64,000 bases of DNA, from contig NZ_QPJQ01000012.1 in assembly GCF_003337275.1 (NCBI RefSeq), positions 35,314 to 99,313 on the forward strand, written 5' to 3'. Shown here in pieces: positions 26,826-36,152 of the stretch; the first letter of the stretch is position 1; each line of letters starts with the position of its first letter. A model generated the notes under the pieces. The model saw only the letters and a program-made list of their open reading frames with translations, was not told the DNA's origin and did not search any database. The DNA is from Marinomonas foliarum (lineage in GTDB: Bacteria > Pseudomonadota > Gammaproteobacteria > Pseudomonadales > Marinomonadaceae). The position numbers were made by a program, and so were the translations under genes.

Positions 26826-27374
26826 ATGATGAATAAACCGATTCTCGGCTCGTTGGGTCGAAATATACAAAAATTGCGTATGGCAAAGGGGCTGTCTTTG
26901 TCTCAGCTTGCTTTGGATGCGGGGCTGGCGAAGTCCAATTTGTCGCGTATTGAGCAAGGCGAGGGCAATCCGACAATAGAAACCATTTGGCGTTTGGCGG
27001 TACAGCTGGATACGCCTTTTGGGGATCTTATTGCCAGTTTGGAATCCACTGTGGGTGAAAATGGGATTCAGGTTCGGTTAATTGACCAAGGTCTGAATAA
27101 TCCGCGAGTGGATGTGTATTGGATGTCTTGTGCACCACACACGATTAAGCAATCAGAGCCGCATATTGCTGGGACGATGGAAACCATTACTTTAATCAGT
27201 GGTGAGTTGTTGGCGGGGGAAAGTAATGACTTGCGGCAGTTAGAGATCGGCAAGGTGCATACGTTTGCGGCCGACGTTGAACACAGTTATCAAACGGGCG
27301 ATGAATGGGCGACAGTAATGATGGTCATTACCTATGCAAAACAGGGCAGCGCAAAGCACGAGGTTGAATCATGA
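26826..27374 (+). CDS. XRE-family regulator with cupin domain
   Basis: About 182 residues. N-terminal XRE helix-turn-helix (GRNIQKLRMAKGLSLSQLA, LAKSNLSRIEQGEGNPTIETI), then a C-terminal cupin barrel (about 75-180, with EPHIAGTMETITLISGEL). Regulators of this type often sense an amino acid or polyamine and control the adjacent transporter. The gene overlaps azlC by 4 bp. The start at 26826 (or 26829) is preferred to 26769, which would put the operator inside the coding region. Confidence 0.87.
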   Translation: MMNKPILGSLGRNIQKLRMAKGLSLSQLALDAGLAKSNLSRIEQGEGNPTIETIWRLAVQLDTPFGDLIASLESTVGENGIQVRLIDQGLNNPRVDVYWMSCAPHTIKQSEPHIAGTMETITLISGELLAGESNDLRQLEIGKVHTFAADVEHSYQTGDEWATVMMVITYAKQGSAKHEVES

Positions 27375-28093
27375 GTACGACAACCCAAACCCTTGCAGGA
27401 ACGCCTTGGAAACAAGGTGTAAAAGACGCGATTCCACTGTTAGGCGGTTACATTCCTGTGGCGATTTCTTTTGGTCTGATTTCCGTTCAGTCTGGTTTTA
27501 GCGTGTTAGAGACTATTCTGATTTCGGCCTTTATTTATGCTGGCGCATCACAGTTTCTTTTTGTTGCTATGGCTGCTTCTGGCGCGCCGTTATGGTTTGT
27601 GGTCATCATGACACTGCTAATCAATGCTCGACATGTTGTTTATGGACCAAATCTCTCACCTTACTTAAACCAAGATAAGAAGTGGTTGCCATTAATGCAT
27701 GGTTTGACGGATCAGATTTTTGCGCTGGCTCACGCACGTTTGCCTCAGCTTCCTGATCAGGCCCGTATCGGCTGGTACACAGGCGCAGCGGTGTTGGCTT
27801 GGTTGAGCTGGATTGCAGGAACCGCACTAGGTGCTATTGCGGGTGGAGAATTGACGCAACGCTGGCCATTAATCAATGATGTTTTGCCGTTTGCATTGCC
27901 CGCTTTGTTTTTCGTTTTAATTGTGCCGCGCTGTAATAATCGCTTGTGGACATTAACGATCGCTTTGTCTGCTGTTAGTGCTGTTATTTTGAAAGTGTTA
28001 GGTTTCCCAAATGTCGCTATTCCGTTAGCAGCTTTGTGTGGCGCAGCCTTGTTCTACGCTTTGAAAAACCAGCGCAATATGGGAGGGCAATAA
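27371..28093 (+). CDS. azlC: AzlC-family branched-chain amino acid exporter, large subunit
   Basis: 240-residue inner-membrane permease. Family blocks are AIPLLGGYIPVAISFGLISVQ, SAFIYAGASQFLFVAM and LINARHVVYGPNLSPY, and it has about seven membrane helices. AzlC with AzlD exports branched-chain amino acids or analogues. Translational overlap with the regulator gene; azlD follows 2 bp after the stop. Confidence 0.92.
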   Translation: MSTTTQTLAGTPWKQGVKDAIPLLGGYIPVAISFGLISVQSGFSVLETILISAFIYAGASQFLFVAMAASGAPLWFVVIMTLLINARHVVYGPNLSPYLNQDKKWLPLMHGLTDQIFALAHARLPQLPDQARIGWYTGAAVLAWLSWIAGTALGAIAGGELTQRWPLINDVLPFALPALFFVLIVPRCNNRLWTLTIALSAVSAVILKVLGFPNVAIPLAALCGAALFYALKNQRNMGGQ

Positions 28094-28095
28094 AT

Positions 28096-28431
28096 ATGGA
28101 TATGTCTATGTGGCTGGCGCTCGTCAGCATTGCCATTGGCACCTATTTAATTCGTCTTTTACCGTATATTTGGATGAAGCGAAGCTTGGCGAAAAGGCAA
28201 ACGGAGGACTGCATCGGATCCATGCCGACTTGGTTAACGATACTAGGCCCAACCATGATCGCTGCAATGTTTGGCACTTCTTTAGTACCGACACATTCTG
28301 ATACCTTGTCTTGGTTAGCGACTGGCGTCGGGATACTGATTACTTACGGTGTGTGGACGCGAACTCGTTCAATGGGGTTGCCTATTTTATGTGGTGTAGT
28401 GGCATTTGGAATGGTAACGCTTGTGTTTTAG
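28096..28431 (+). CDS. azlD: AzlD-family branched-chain amino acid exporter, small subunit
   Basis: 111 residues with four predicted helices; TYLIRLLPYIWMKR and WLTILGPTMIAAMFGTSL are typical of AzlD. The start at 28096 has a GGGAGGG site; the frame is open further into azlC but that is not needed. Small partner of AzlC. Confidence 0.9.
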   Translation: MDMSMWLALVSIAIGTYLIRLLPYIWMKRSLAKRQTEDCIGSMPTWLTILGPTMIAAMFGTSLVPTHSDTLSWLATGVGILITYGVWTRTRSMGLPILCGVVAFGMVTLVF

Positions 28432-28520
28432 TAAGGTGGATTATGAAGGCACCCCGACACTTACTTGTAACATCTCTCGATTAAGATATCTGTATTCTTA
28501 ATCAAATATGAGGGACGGTG

Positions 28521-30056
28521 ATGTCTTTTAAAACGCTTTTAGCCAGTGCTTGTGTTGTTAGTACTGTTGCTCTGCCAGTTTATGCCAATGATGTTCATCA
28601 AGGGGATGTGGTTGCGGTAACTTTGAGTGAGTTACACCCAACCCAACCTGCGGTTGGTTATGATCAGATAATGTATAAGTTAGGCCGTTTCCAGTTTGAT
28701 CGTGAAAAGCTTTTTGATGAAATATGTGAGGCGAATGGGCAAAAAGGCGTCACTTCTTTTTCTGAAAATGCTCATCCCAATGTACCAAGTACGTTTCAAT
28801 GTGACGAAAAAATCGGTGCTAATAAAAAGGATATGAAGACCATTGTTGTAGCGCCGAATGGCGAGTATTACTTAACGGATGGTCATCATACTTTTAATGC
28901 TTTTTACCAAATGGCTGAGGGCGGAGCGGATTTTCGTGTCAATGTTGTAGTAGATAAAGATTACAGTGATTTAAAAGATATGTCGCAGTTTTGGCAAGCG
29001 ATGGAGAAAGACGGCAATGTCTGGTTGTATGGTGCAAAAGGTGAAGCCATTGTTACCGATCAGTTACCTAAACAACTTGGTATCCATAACTTTGCCAACG
29101 ACCGTTATCGTGGGCTGATGTATTTCTCTCGTGACGTCGGTTGGAATAAGCCAAAGCAGCCAGTGCCTTTTTTAGAGTTTTACTGGACGAGAGAGTTACG
29201 TAAAAAAGTGGATTTAGATGATTTCGATTTGAATTCTATGGATGGTTATGCCGAGGCAATTAAAGCGACCAGTAAGGCAATTCTGTCGATGAATACATCG
29301 AATGTTGGTGAGTCTAATCTCTCGGTAAAAGAGATGGGGCAGTTTAGTGAATTCAAGCAAAAAGGCTTGGATAAATTGCTAAAAAAAGGCGGTAAGGTCG
29401 ATTATATGCTGCGCTATAAAACCAGTGCTTCTGGGAATGGCTTGAGCTATGACTTGTCTGTGAAACATGCGCCAACTTTAAAAATGCTTGATACAACGAC
29501 CCTTGCGGCAAATATGAGTTATAACGATTACCCAGCGGTCAGCCAAGACGGTGACATTAATGCCATTGTGGAGATTCCAGCAGGTACATCGGCGAAATGG
29601 GAGTTGAGCAAAGAGCACGATAACCAAATTATTTGGGAATACAAAAAGAATAAGCCTCGTATCGTTAATTATCTTGGCTATCCGGCAAACTACGGATCTA
29701 TCCCTCGTACGGCTTTACCTAAAGAGTTTGGTGGTGACGGCGATCCACTTGATGTGATTATCTTGGGTCAGTCTGTACCGCGTGGAGAAGTGGTTCCAGT
29801 ACGTTTGATTGCGGTAATGAAGATGATTGATGATGGTGAGCAGGACGATAAATTGATCGGTGTGCTAACGAACGAATCGCCATTTTCTGGTGTGACTAGC
29901 TTGCAGCAGTTAAATGCTGATTACCCAAATGTCACGGATTTATTAGCGACTTGGTTCTCTAGCTATAAAGGCGCTGATGGCGGTATTGAGATCAGTGGTT
30001 GGGGCGATGAAAAAGCCGCTCAAGCTATTTTGAAAGCAGCACAAGAACATTTCTAA
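28521..30056 (+). CDS. Exported ParB-like/Srx-fold and inorganic pyrophosphatase fusion
   Basis: 511 residues with a signal peptide (SFKTLLASACVVSTVALPVYA), so predicted periplasmic. Residues about 25-340 are a ParB-like (ParBc_2) module with the conserved YYLTDGHHTFNAFY. Residues about 355-511 are a soluble family I pyrophosphatase. It starts INAIVEIPAGTSAKWELSKE, has Tyr/Pro block YPANYGSIPR, the signature GDGDPLDV and the second acid set IDDGEQDDKL, matching the metal and substrate residues of E. coli Ppa (Glu20, Lys29, Tyr55, Asp65/67/70, Asp97/102, Lys104). Both halves look intact. Start ATG 28521 after AGGGA; a GTG lies 3 bp before. It is followed by its own terminator. Confidence 0.82.
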   Translation: MSFKTLLASACVVSTVALPVYANDVHQGDVVAVTLSELHPTQPAVGYDQIMYKLGRFQFDREKLFDEICEANGQKGVTSFSENAHPNVPSTFQCDEKIGANKKDMKTIVVAPNGEYYLTDGHHTFNAFYQMAEGGADFRVNVVVDKDYSDLKDMSQFWQAMEKDGNVWLYGAKGEAIVTDQLPKQLGIHNFANDRYRGLMYFSRDVGWNKPKQPVPFLEFYWTRELRKKVDLDDFDLNSMDGYAEAIKATSKAILSMNTSNVGESNLSVKEMGQFSEFKQKGLDKLLKKGGKVDYMLRYKTSASGNGLSYDLSVKHAPTLKMLDTTTLAANMSYNDYPAVSQDGDINAIVEIPAGTSAKWELSKEHDNQIIWEYKKNKPRIVNYLGYPANYGSIPRTALPKEFGGDGDPLDVIILGQSVPRGEVVPVRLIAVMKMIDDGEQDDKLIGVLTNESPFSGVTSLQQLNADYPNVTDLLATWFSSYKGADGGIEISGWGDEKAAQAILKAAQEHF

Positions 30057-30064
30057 TCGGTCTA

Positions 30065-30100
30065 AGCTGAGTGTTGATCTTTCAACACTCAGCTCTTTTT
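30065..30100 (+). terminator. Rho-independent terminator of the ParB-like/pyrophosphatase gene
   Basis: A perfect 13-bp stem (AGCTGAGTGTTGA / TCAACACTCAGCT) with a TCTT loop and a T run. Confidence 0.92.
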
Positions 30101-30332
30101 AAGACCCATACCAATGGTTTAGCTGTATAAATTGCCAAAGCTCATTGCGTTCGTTTGTTGACGCTTGTATCAATATATTTGCTAAATTCATTTCCTCCTA
30201 TGCATAGCATCTTACTTCTACACCCTGTACATTGGTTGTTCGACCTGTTCATTTTTTAAGGTTTTTTATTGGCTAATTAAAACGCCTATCAGTGTTATTC
30301 CCTGCAATATGGCGTTCAAATAGGAGTGCTAG

Positions 30333-31022
30333 ATGCAAGTTACGTTTTCCGTTCAAATCGATTCCTTTAAGAAAATTAGCAAGATTCCAAACGCGTGGTC
30401 TGACGAAGATTATCGTGCTCTTTTGAGCATTATGGATTTCGAGGATGACGTAGAGAAGATGGATGCGGCAGAGCTGCGCGAGATGTGCATGATGTCACTC
30501 AATGACCTTGGGCCTGCGGACGCCGCCAAGGCTGTAATGACGCATTTATTTCCAGAGTTGGCAGAAGGCAAAATAGACCAAGTCAGCCACGATATGGTGG
30601 ATGATCGTTCATGGGAAGAGTATGCCGACTGTCTGCTACATGAGCGTTTCTTTAATGCGTATGGTTTATTGCGTGAAGCTTTTAATGGCATATTTGCGAA
30701 CCCTACTGGTGTTGAGCTTGCGCTGACAGTAACCGCGGGTCATGCAGAAGATATGGCGATATTTGATGAATCGTTGCATTCATCCATTGTGCGTTTATTG
30801 GCGAATGGGCAAGGCGATGATGCGCTGATTAATCGTTTATACGAAGACCAAATTAAAGGCACGCACTTCCCTGAAGCGCCTGGGCTTGTTTGGCAGCTTA
30901 AGCAAGTGGCAGACGAAGGTACAACCCGTCAGTTTTGCTTGGTGAGTTCCTATTTTTGGATGGAGAACTTCGAGCAGGTGGAAAGCTTTGAAGCTGAAGC
31001 TCATGCGGATGTAGAAGAATAG
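30333..31022 (+). CDS. Hypothetical acidic protein
   Basis: 229 residues, acidic, soluble, no signal peptide or membrane helix. I do not recognise a family. It is largely helical by composition, with Asp/Glu clusters (MDFEDDVEKMDAAELREM) and an acidic end (EAEAHADVEE). It has an AGGAG site, and a terminator follows at 31061, so it is a single-gene unit. The 276 bp before it hold only the upstream terminator and AT-rich sequence. Confidence 0.75.
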   Translation: MQVTFSVQIDSFKKISKIPNAWSDEDYRALLSIMDFEDDVEKMDAAELREMCMMSLNDLGPADAAKAVMTHLFPELAEGKIDQVSHDMVDDRSWEEYADCLLHERFFNAYGLLREAFNGIFANPTGVELALTVTAGHAEDMAIFDESLHSSIVRLLANGQGDDALINRLYEDQIKGTHFPEAPGLVWQLKQVADEGTTRQFCLVSSYFWMENFEQVESFEAEAHADVEE

Positions 31023-31060
31023 CTTAGTGGTGTGAGTTTAATTAGGCTACTAAGGCAAAG

Positions 31061-31089
31061 AAAAGCGGATCAAATGATTCGCTTTTTTT
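31061..31089 (+). terminator. Rho-independent terminator after the acidic protein gene
   Basis: AAAAGCGGATC and GATTCGCTTTT pair (one G-T) around an AAAT loop, followed by T residues. Confidence 0.82.
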
Positions 31090-31172
31090 ATTTTCAAGGT
31101 TGGCAAGCACGCCGTATTTCGATTTAATCTCGTTCTGTTTATGAATGAAAGCACTTAATCACGAGGCTCAAA

Positions 31173-31619
31173 ATGACTAATTCACCGATCCAAATCGTTT
31201 GTCAAAGCTGCAGAACAAAGAACCGTGTGCCGAAAGACAAGCTGGGCAATAAGCCTCTTTGTGGCAAGTGTAAAAAGCCTGTTCTTTCAACACAACCCAT
31301 AATGGGCGGTGATAATAATTTTAGACGCTACATCAATGATAATGACCTTCCTGTTGTGGTGGATTTTTGGGCGTCTTGGTGCGGACCATGTCAGCAATTC
31401 GCGCCTATTTTTGAACAGTTAGCCAGTGAAATGTCGACAAAAGCCTGTTTTGTAAAATTAGACACTGAAGAGAATCAAACCACAGCGGGTAGCTTTAATA
31501 TTCGTTCCATTCCGACTTTGATGATCTTCCATCATGGCAAAGAAGTCGCTCGCTTGTCAGGCGCTTTACCGAAAGCACAATTTCAGCAATGGTTAGCGCA
31601 GAACTTGCCAGCGGCTTAA
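31173..31619 (+). CDS. trxC: Thioredoxin 2 (TrxC)
   Basis: 148 residues. The N-terminal zinc domain has two CxxC pairs (CQSCRTKNRVP and CGKCKKPVL), which is specific to TrxC. The thioredoxin domain carries the active site WASWCGPCQQF and the cis-Pro region IRSIPTLMIF. Zinc release tunes its redox potential in E. coli TrxC. Single gene, convergent with the ferredoxin gene. Confidence 0.96.
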   Translation: MTNSPIQIVCQSCRTKNRVPKDKLGNKPLCGKCKKPVLSTQPIMGGDNNFRRYINDNDLPVVVDFWASWCGPCQQFAPIFEQLASEMSTKACFVKLDTEENQTTAGSFNIRSIPTLMIFHHGKEVARLSGALPKAQFQQWLAQNLPAA

Positions 31620-31643
31620 GATGTTTTGGATATTGGCAGGACG

Positions 31644-31901
31644 TTAAACGCTGGTATCAAAATGCATCTCAACAAACTTTTCATATAGCGCTTCTTCTGT
31701 TTCGCGTCTGTCTGGGTCGGGTTTAACACAGTCGATAGGGCAGACGGCGACACAGGTGGGTTGGTCGTAGTGACCAACACATTCTGTGCATTTATCTGGA
31801 TCGATAACATAAATCTTCGCGCCCATGGTGATGGCGTCGTTTGGACATTCGGGTTCGCACATGTCGCAGTTTATGCATCGGTCGTTAATGAGTAATGCCA
31901 T
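31644..31901 (-). CDS. yfhL: YfhL-family 2[4Fe-4S] ferredoxin
   Basis: 85 residues with two cluster motifs: CINCDMCEPECP at the N-terminus and CTECVGHYDQPTCVAVCP in the second half, which has the longer spacing typical of YfhL/Alvin ferredoxins. The acidic C-terminal extension is also normal. It lies 10 bp downstream of trhP on the same strand; in enterobacteria ferredoxins of this type are linked to hydroxylases of the same U32 family. Confidence 0.93.
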   Translation of the reverse strand: MALLINDRCINCDMCEPECPNDAITMGAKIYVIDPDKCTECVGHYDQPTCVAVCPIDCVKPDPDRRETEEALYEKFVEMHFDTSV

Positions 31902-31911
31902 GGCTTTGCCT

Positions 31912-33315
31912 CTATACCGCCGCGCTAGCGTGAGGTTGGCGAGTGGTCTGTCCGTCCGGTAGGTTTCTCATGAGGATGCCCATGGAGGCATCGATGCCTT
32001 GCGGGCAAGGGATAGACACCACATGGCCACTGCCTTTTGCCACGTCGATAGGGCGACCTTGTTTGTCGTTCAGTTCGCCCAATGCAAAAGTGACATTGCC
32101 TTGCGGTGTCATTAATTCCAACGAGTCACCAACACTGAAGCGGTTCTTCACTTCAATAGTGAGTGAGTCTTCGTTGGTTGCAATGACTTCACCGACAAAC
32201 TGCTGTTTGTCACTGATGGAGTTACCTGTTTCATAGTTTTGCAGATCCACATGACGATGGCGTTGTAAGAAGCCATCGGTGTAACCACGGTTTGCTAGGT
32301 TGTCTAAGCTGCTCATGAGACTGGCATCAAATGGGCGACCCGCGACGGCATCATCAATGGCTTTGCGATAGATTTGTGCTGTTCTTGCACAGTAATAAAA
32401 TGATTTGGTGCGGCCTTCGATTTTCAGAGAATGCACACCCATTTTTACGAGTCGCTCAACGTGTTGAATGGCACGTAAATCTTTTGAGTTCATGATGTAA
32501 GTGCCATGTTCGTCTTCGAAGGCTGGCATGTATTCATCTGGGCGGCCGCGTTCTTGCAGTAAAAATAGCTGATCTGTTGGTTCTTGTACTTGAACAGAAG
32601 CCTCTTGAATTTGCACGGTAGGTGTTTGGGCTTTCAAGGGTGCGCCGCTGCTGGCGATGATTTGACCTGTCTCGTCTTGCGTGGCTCCGTGGGCGTTGTA
32701 TTCCCAGCGGCATGCGTTGGTGCAAGCGCCTTGGTTCGGGTCGCGTTTGTTCATGTAGCCAGACAATAAACAACGTCCAGAATACGCCATGCATAATGCC
32801 CCATGAACAAAGACTTCCAGCTCCATATCGGGCACTTTAAGGCGAATTTCTTCGATCTCATCCAGTGATAGTTCACGGGATAAAATAACGCGGGAAATGC
32901 CTTGTTGCTGCCAGAATTTCACGGTTGCCCAGTTGACCGCATTGGCTTGTACAGAAAGATGAATGGCTTGATCGGGAAAGGCTTCGCGAACCATCATTAT
33001 TAAGCCTGGATCGGACATGATCAGCGCGTCTGGCTTGAGATCAATCACCGGCGTTAAGTCTTGCAAGTAGGTTTTCAATTTCGCGTTATGCGGCGCGATA
33101 TTGCTGACCACGTAGAGCTTTTTGCCCAGCTCATGGGCTTCATTAATGCCAATGCCCAGCTTTTCCAAGTCAAACTCGTTATTGCGTACTCTTAAAGAGT
33201 AGCGCGGTTGCCCTGCGTAAACGGCGTCTGCGCCATAGGCGAAGGCATAACGTAGGTTTTTTAACGAACCTGCTGGAGAGAGTAATTCTGGCATGAAGGC
33301 TTTTTCTTGAGACAT
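31912..33315 (-). CDS. trhP: tRNA 5-hydroxyuridine synthase TrhP (U32-family)
   Basis: About 467 residues, formerly YegQ. It helps form 5-hydroxyuridine at tRNA position 34, using prephenate-derived chemistry. Family blocks are PELLSPAGSLKNLRYAFAYGADAVYAG, FVHGALCMAYSGRCLLSGYM, the Cys-rich RDPNQGACTNACRWEY and SLKIEGRTKSFYYCA. Residues about 235-270 (QTPTVQIQEASVQVQEPTDQ region) are a low-complexity, somewhat repetitive loop. I took the ATG at 33315; the longer frame would need a TTG at 33372. Confidence 0.92.
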   Translation of the reverse strand: MSQEKAFMPELLSPAGSLKNLRYAFAYGADAVYAGQPRYSLRVRNNEFDLEKLGIGINEAHELGKKLYVVSNIAPHNAKLKTYLQDLTPVIDLKPDALIMSDPGLIMMVREAFPDQAIHLSVQANAVNWATVKFWQQQGISRVILSRELSLDEIEEIRLKVPDMELEVFVHGALCMAYSGRCLLSGYMNKRDPNQGACTNACRWEYNAHGATQDETGQIIASSGAPLKAQTPTVQIQEASVQVQEPTDQLFLLQERGRPDEYMPAFEDEHGTYIMNSKDLRAIQHVERLVKMGVHSLKIEGRTKSFYYCARTAQIYRKAIDDAVAGRPFDASLMSSLDNLANRGYTDGFLQRHRHVDLQNYETGNSISDKQQFVGEVIATNEDSLTIEVKNRFSVGDSLELMTPQGNVTFALGELNDKQGRPIDVAKGSGHVVSIPCPQGIDASMGILMRNLPDGQTTRQPHASAAV

Positions 33316-33469
33316 GAGGTTCACCGATCGATCAAAACGGGCGGAGTTTACCTGCGTGTTGATCGAACTCAAGCTCTAAGGGCGGGATTAATCGTCTAAT
33401 TAAGACCCGTTTGATCTAGGTCAAAATACCTATCTGGAATGAGGCGTTTTACGGGTAGCCAAACGAGCA

Positions 33470-33735
33470 AAACCCCCTCCCAGCCTCCCCCTTAGCAGGG
33501 GGAGGAGCTAAGGGCATATTCTAGTCCCTTCCCCTTATTAAGGGGAAGGTTAGGATGGGGGTGTTACTATGTCTGCAAATTCACTACCTCCCAGCCTCCC
33601 CCTTAGCAGGGGGAGGAGCTAAGGGCATGTTCTAGTCCCTTCCCCTTATTAAGGGGAAGGTTAGGATGGGGTTGTTACTTTGTCGCAAATTCACTACCTC
33701 CCAATCTCTTAGTAGGGGAGGATTTGGCGGGCTTT
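33470..33735. repeat. Tandem copies of a palindromic intergenic repeat
   Basis: Two full units of about 111 bp and one cut-off third (CCAATCTCTTAGTAGGGGAGG). Each unit has the hairpins CCTCCCCCTTAGCAGGGGGAGG and CCTTCCCCTTATTAAGGGGAAGG and ends in GTTAGGATGGGG, which mirrors the left end. This fills most of the 439 bp between trhP and the receptor gene. Related units are at 48582 and 59756. Confidence 0.85.
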
Positions 33736-33754
33736 ATTTCCTCACTTTTGTTGA

Positions 33755-35923
33755 TTAAAAATCGTAAGCAGCAGAAAGGTAAACGCGACGACGTTCGCCG
33801 ACGAATGAACCAATTTTTTCGGTAAAGCCGCTGACAGCGTATTCTTTATCAAGCAAGTTTTTGATGTTTAGCTGGAATCGCCAATCTTGCCATTGTGTCT
33901 GCCATGACATGTCGTAGACGGTGTAAGGTTTTACGGTTTGGCCTTGGCGGTTTATCTGGTCGCTAACGAAATCGGCTCCAAAGGCAATAGAAGAATCTAA
34001 GTTCGGGAAGTCGTACCGTGTCCACAAACCGAGTTGGTGATAAGGCGTGTTAGCAAAACGATCACCGTTGGCATATTGAATGCCGTCAGTCGCTTCTTTT
34101 ACGATGGTGTCATTGTAAGCGTAACTTAAGTTGGCTACCCAACGAGGGGTTATGTCTGCCATGACATCTAGCTCAACCCCTTGACTGCGAACTTTACCAA
34201 AGGAAACCAGCAAGTCGCTGTCATTTGGGTCTTCTTGTAGGATGTTTTCACGGGTGATGTGGTAAGCCGCTAGGTTTACGTTTAAGCGGTTGTTAAACCA
34301 ATAACTGCGAACACCGACTTCAATTTGTTTGCTGTCTTCTGGGTCAAATAAGCGGCCATTGGCTGATTTTTGTTGGTCTGCGGCGTCTTGTGGGACGAAC
34401 CCAGTAGAGAACGACGTATAAGGTTTCCAGTTGTCATTGATTTTATAAGTAGCACCAATTCGGCTGGAGTAGCCGGTGTCGTTGTAGTCTGCTTTTGTGG
34501 TCCCTGTTTTTACTTTGTAACCGTCGTACTTCTCTTCAATCCGATCAATGCGAGCGCCAGCGAGTAAGTCTAGTTGATTGGTTACTTTCCATTGATCTTG
34601 AACATACAAACCAATTTGATCCGTTGTTGTGGTTTCATCGGTTTTTAAGTGCATGGTGTAGCTATTAACATCATCTTGGCCGTAGATAGGGTTAGTTAGG
34701 CTAAGATTGGAAACGCCATCGGCTTTGTTTGCATAGCTGTATAGAAAGCTATTTTTCTGGTGGAAATAGTCGCTTCCGACTAGCAGAGTATGATCGCCTA
34801 ATTCGGCGATTAAATTACCTGCAAGCGTAATGCCTTTGCGAGTACGGACTTGGTCACGATATTGTCGTTGCGTGGTATCTGCTGTGCCGTCACTGTTGCT
34901 GTCTATTAGCTTGCTGATTTCATGATATTTCTGGTTTTCAGTGTTTTCGAAATAGCGAACAGAGAAGTTACTGTCTAGCCATGAGTTGATGCTGTGGTCT
35001 AGGCGAGTCTGAAAGACTTGTGCGTCCAGCTCTTGGTAATCACTTTTTTCGTTATTATTCCAAGAAGTATCCGCTAAGAAGTTACCATCGTCATCGGTTG
35101 GAATGCCGCGTAAACGTGCTCCAGAAATGTGTTGATGAATGTCTGTGTACTGAACGGTAAGCGTGTTGTTTTCATCCATGTCCCAAGCGTAACCAAGATC
35201 TATAATCTGGTTTTCTTCTTCCACATTGTTACGGTATGAATCTTGTCCGTCTGAGTAAATGCCAACACGGTAGCGTTGTGAAGCGTCTTTATTAGCTGGG
35301 CCAGATGATTCCACGCTGCCGCTCAAAAAGTCTTTATTGCCAGCGCTGACTTTGAGGGTGTTTTTCTGCTCATATGTCGGCTTTTTGGTTACATAGTTAA
35401 TGACACCGCCAGGTTCACCCGCACCGTAGATTGCACCAGATGGGCCCTTGAGGACCTGTATTTGCTCAATAGTAAAGAGTTGTGGAATGGAAAAATCACC
35501 GAATGGGTCGCCTTTAAGGCCGTCGTAGAGCACTTCGTCTTGGCTAAAGCCTCGTAACGTCACAGTGGATACGTTGTTTTGCGACATGCCAGATATTGAG
35601 CGATACAGGTCGGTGATTTGTCGTGCAGCTTGGTCTTGAATGAGAGCTTCTGTTACCACTTGAACAGACTGAGGTGTTTCATCAATCGGCGTGGCGGTGC
35701 GAGTAGCAAGTGCTGCTTCATCTTCCTTGTAGTAAGACAGTGCGCGGCCTTGCACCTGAAGCGTTTGTAGCTCTATGTTGGATCCATCCTTAACGTTGTT
35801 ATCTCCATCATTGAGGTAACTGTCTTGTGTGATGTCATTTGCGGTATTTTCAGCAAAAATCACAGTAGAAAAAACAAGCGCACCACAGGCTTGCATCATC
35901 ATTAAGGTGGTTCTTAATGTCAT
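33755..35923 (-). CDS. TonB-dependent siderophore receptor
   Basis: 722 residues, outer-membrane beta barrel with N-terminal plug, for uptake of a ferric siderophore. After the signal peptide (to about 24) comes the plug: ATPIDETPQSVQVVTEALI, TLRGFSQDEVLYDGL and the LKGPSGAIYGAGEPGGVINYVTKKP block. The barrel ends NLLDKEYAVSG...VYLSAAYDF with the terminal Phe needed for assembly. The pattern is that of FhuE/FpvA-type (hydroxamate) receptors, but the substrate is not certain. No siderophore genes adjoin it. Confidence 0.93.
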   Translation of the reverse strand: MTLRTTLMMMQACGALVFSTVIFAENTANDITQDSYLNDGDNNVKDGSNIELQTLQVQGRALSYYKEDEAALATRTATPIDETPQSVQVVTEALIQDQAARQITDLYRSISGMSQNNVSTVTLRGFSQDEVLYDGLKGDPFGDFSIPQLFTIEQIQVLKGPSGAIYGAGEPGGVINYVTKKPTYEQKNTLKVSAGNKDFLSGSVESSGPANKDASQRYRVGIYSDGQDSYRNNVEEENQIIDLGYAWDMDENNTLTVQYTDIHQHISGARLRGIPTDDDGNFLADTSWNNNEKSDYQELDAQVFQTRLDHSINSWLDSNFSVRYFENTENQKYHEISKLIDSNSDGTADTTQRQYRDQVRTRKGITLAGNLIAELGDHTLLVGSDYFHQKNSFLYSYANKADGVSNLSLTNPIYGQDDVNSYTMHLKTDETTTTDQIGLYVQDQWKVTNQLDLLAGARIDRIEEKYDGYKVKTGTTKADYNDTGYSSRIGATYKINDNWKPYTSFSTGFVPQDAADQQKSANGRLFDPEDSKQIEVGVRSYWFNNRLNVNLAAYHITRENILQEDPNDSDLLVSFGKVRSQGVELDVMADITPRWVANLSYAYNDTIVKEATDGIQYANGDRFANTPYHQLGLWTRYDFPNLDSSIAFGADFVSDQINRQGQTVKPYTVYDMSWQTQWQDWRFQLNIKNLLDKEYAVSGFTEKIGSFVGERRRVYLSAAYDF

Positions 35924-35970
35924 AGGTAAACCAAGAGTAAATGAGTAAGTTGCGTATGTTAATGTTTATG

Positions 35971-35992
35971 ATATTCATTTACAAATGAGAAT
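35971..35992. promoter_or_regulatory. Fur-box-like dyad upstream of the siderophore receptor
   Basis: ATATTCATTT-AC-AAATGAGAAT, a 10-2-10 dyad with the AT-rich ATTCAT/ATGAGAAT character of Fur sites. It lies 48 bp before the receptor start. Iron control is expected for this gene class. Confidence 0.45.
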
Positions 35993-36152
35993 AAATTTAC
36001 AAAAGTTTCAAAATACAAATGATGTGCTTTTTTATATCAAGACAGTATTCATTTCTCATACGATAGTGCGAGATGGTGCTGAAAGCGTGTGCTGTGAAGG
36101 AAGGTAAGAGGCAGAACAGCAAATAATAGAAGCCATTCTGCCAGAGGATTAG

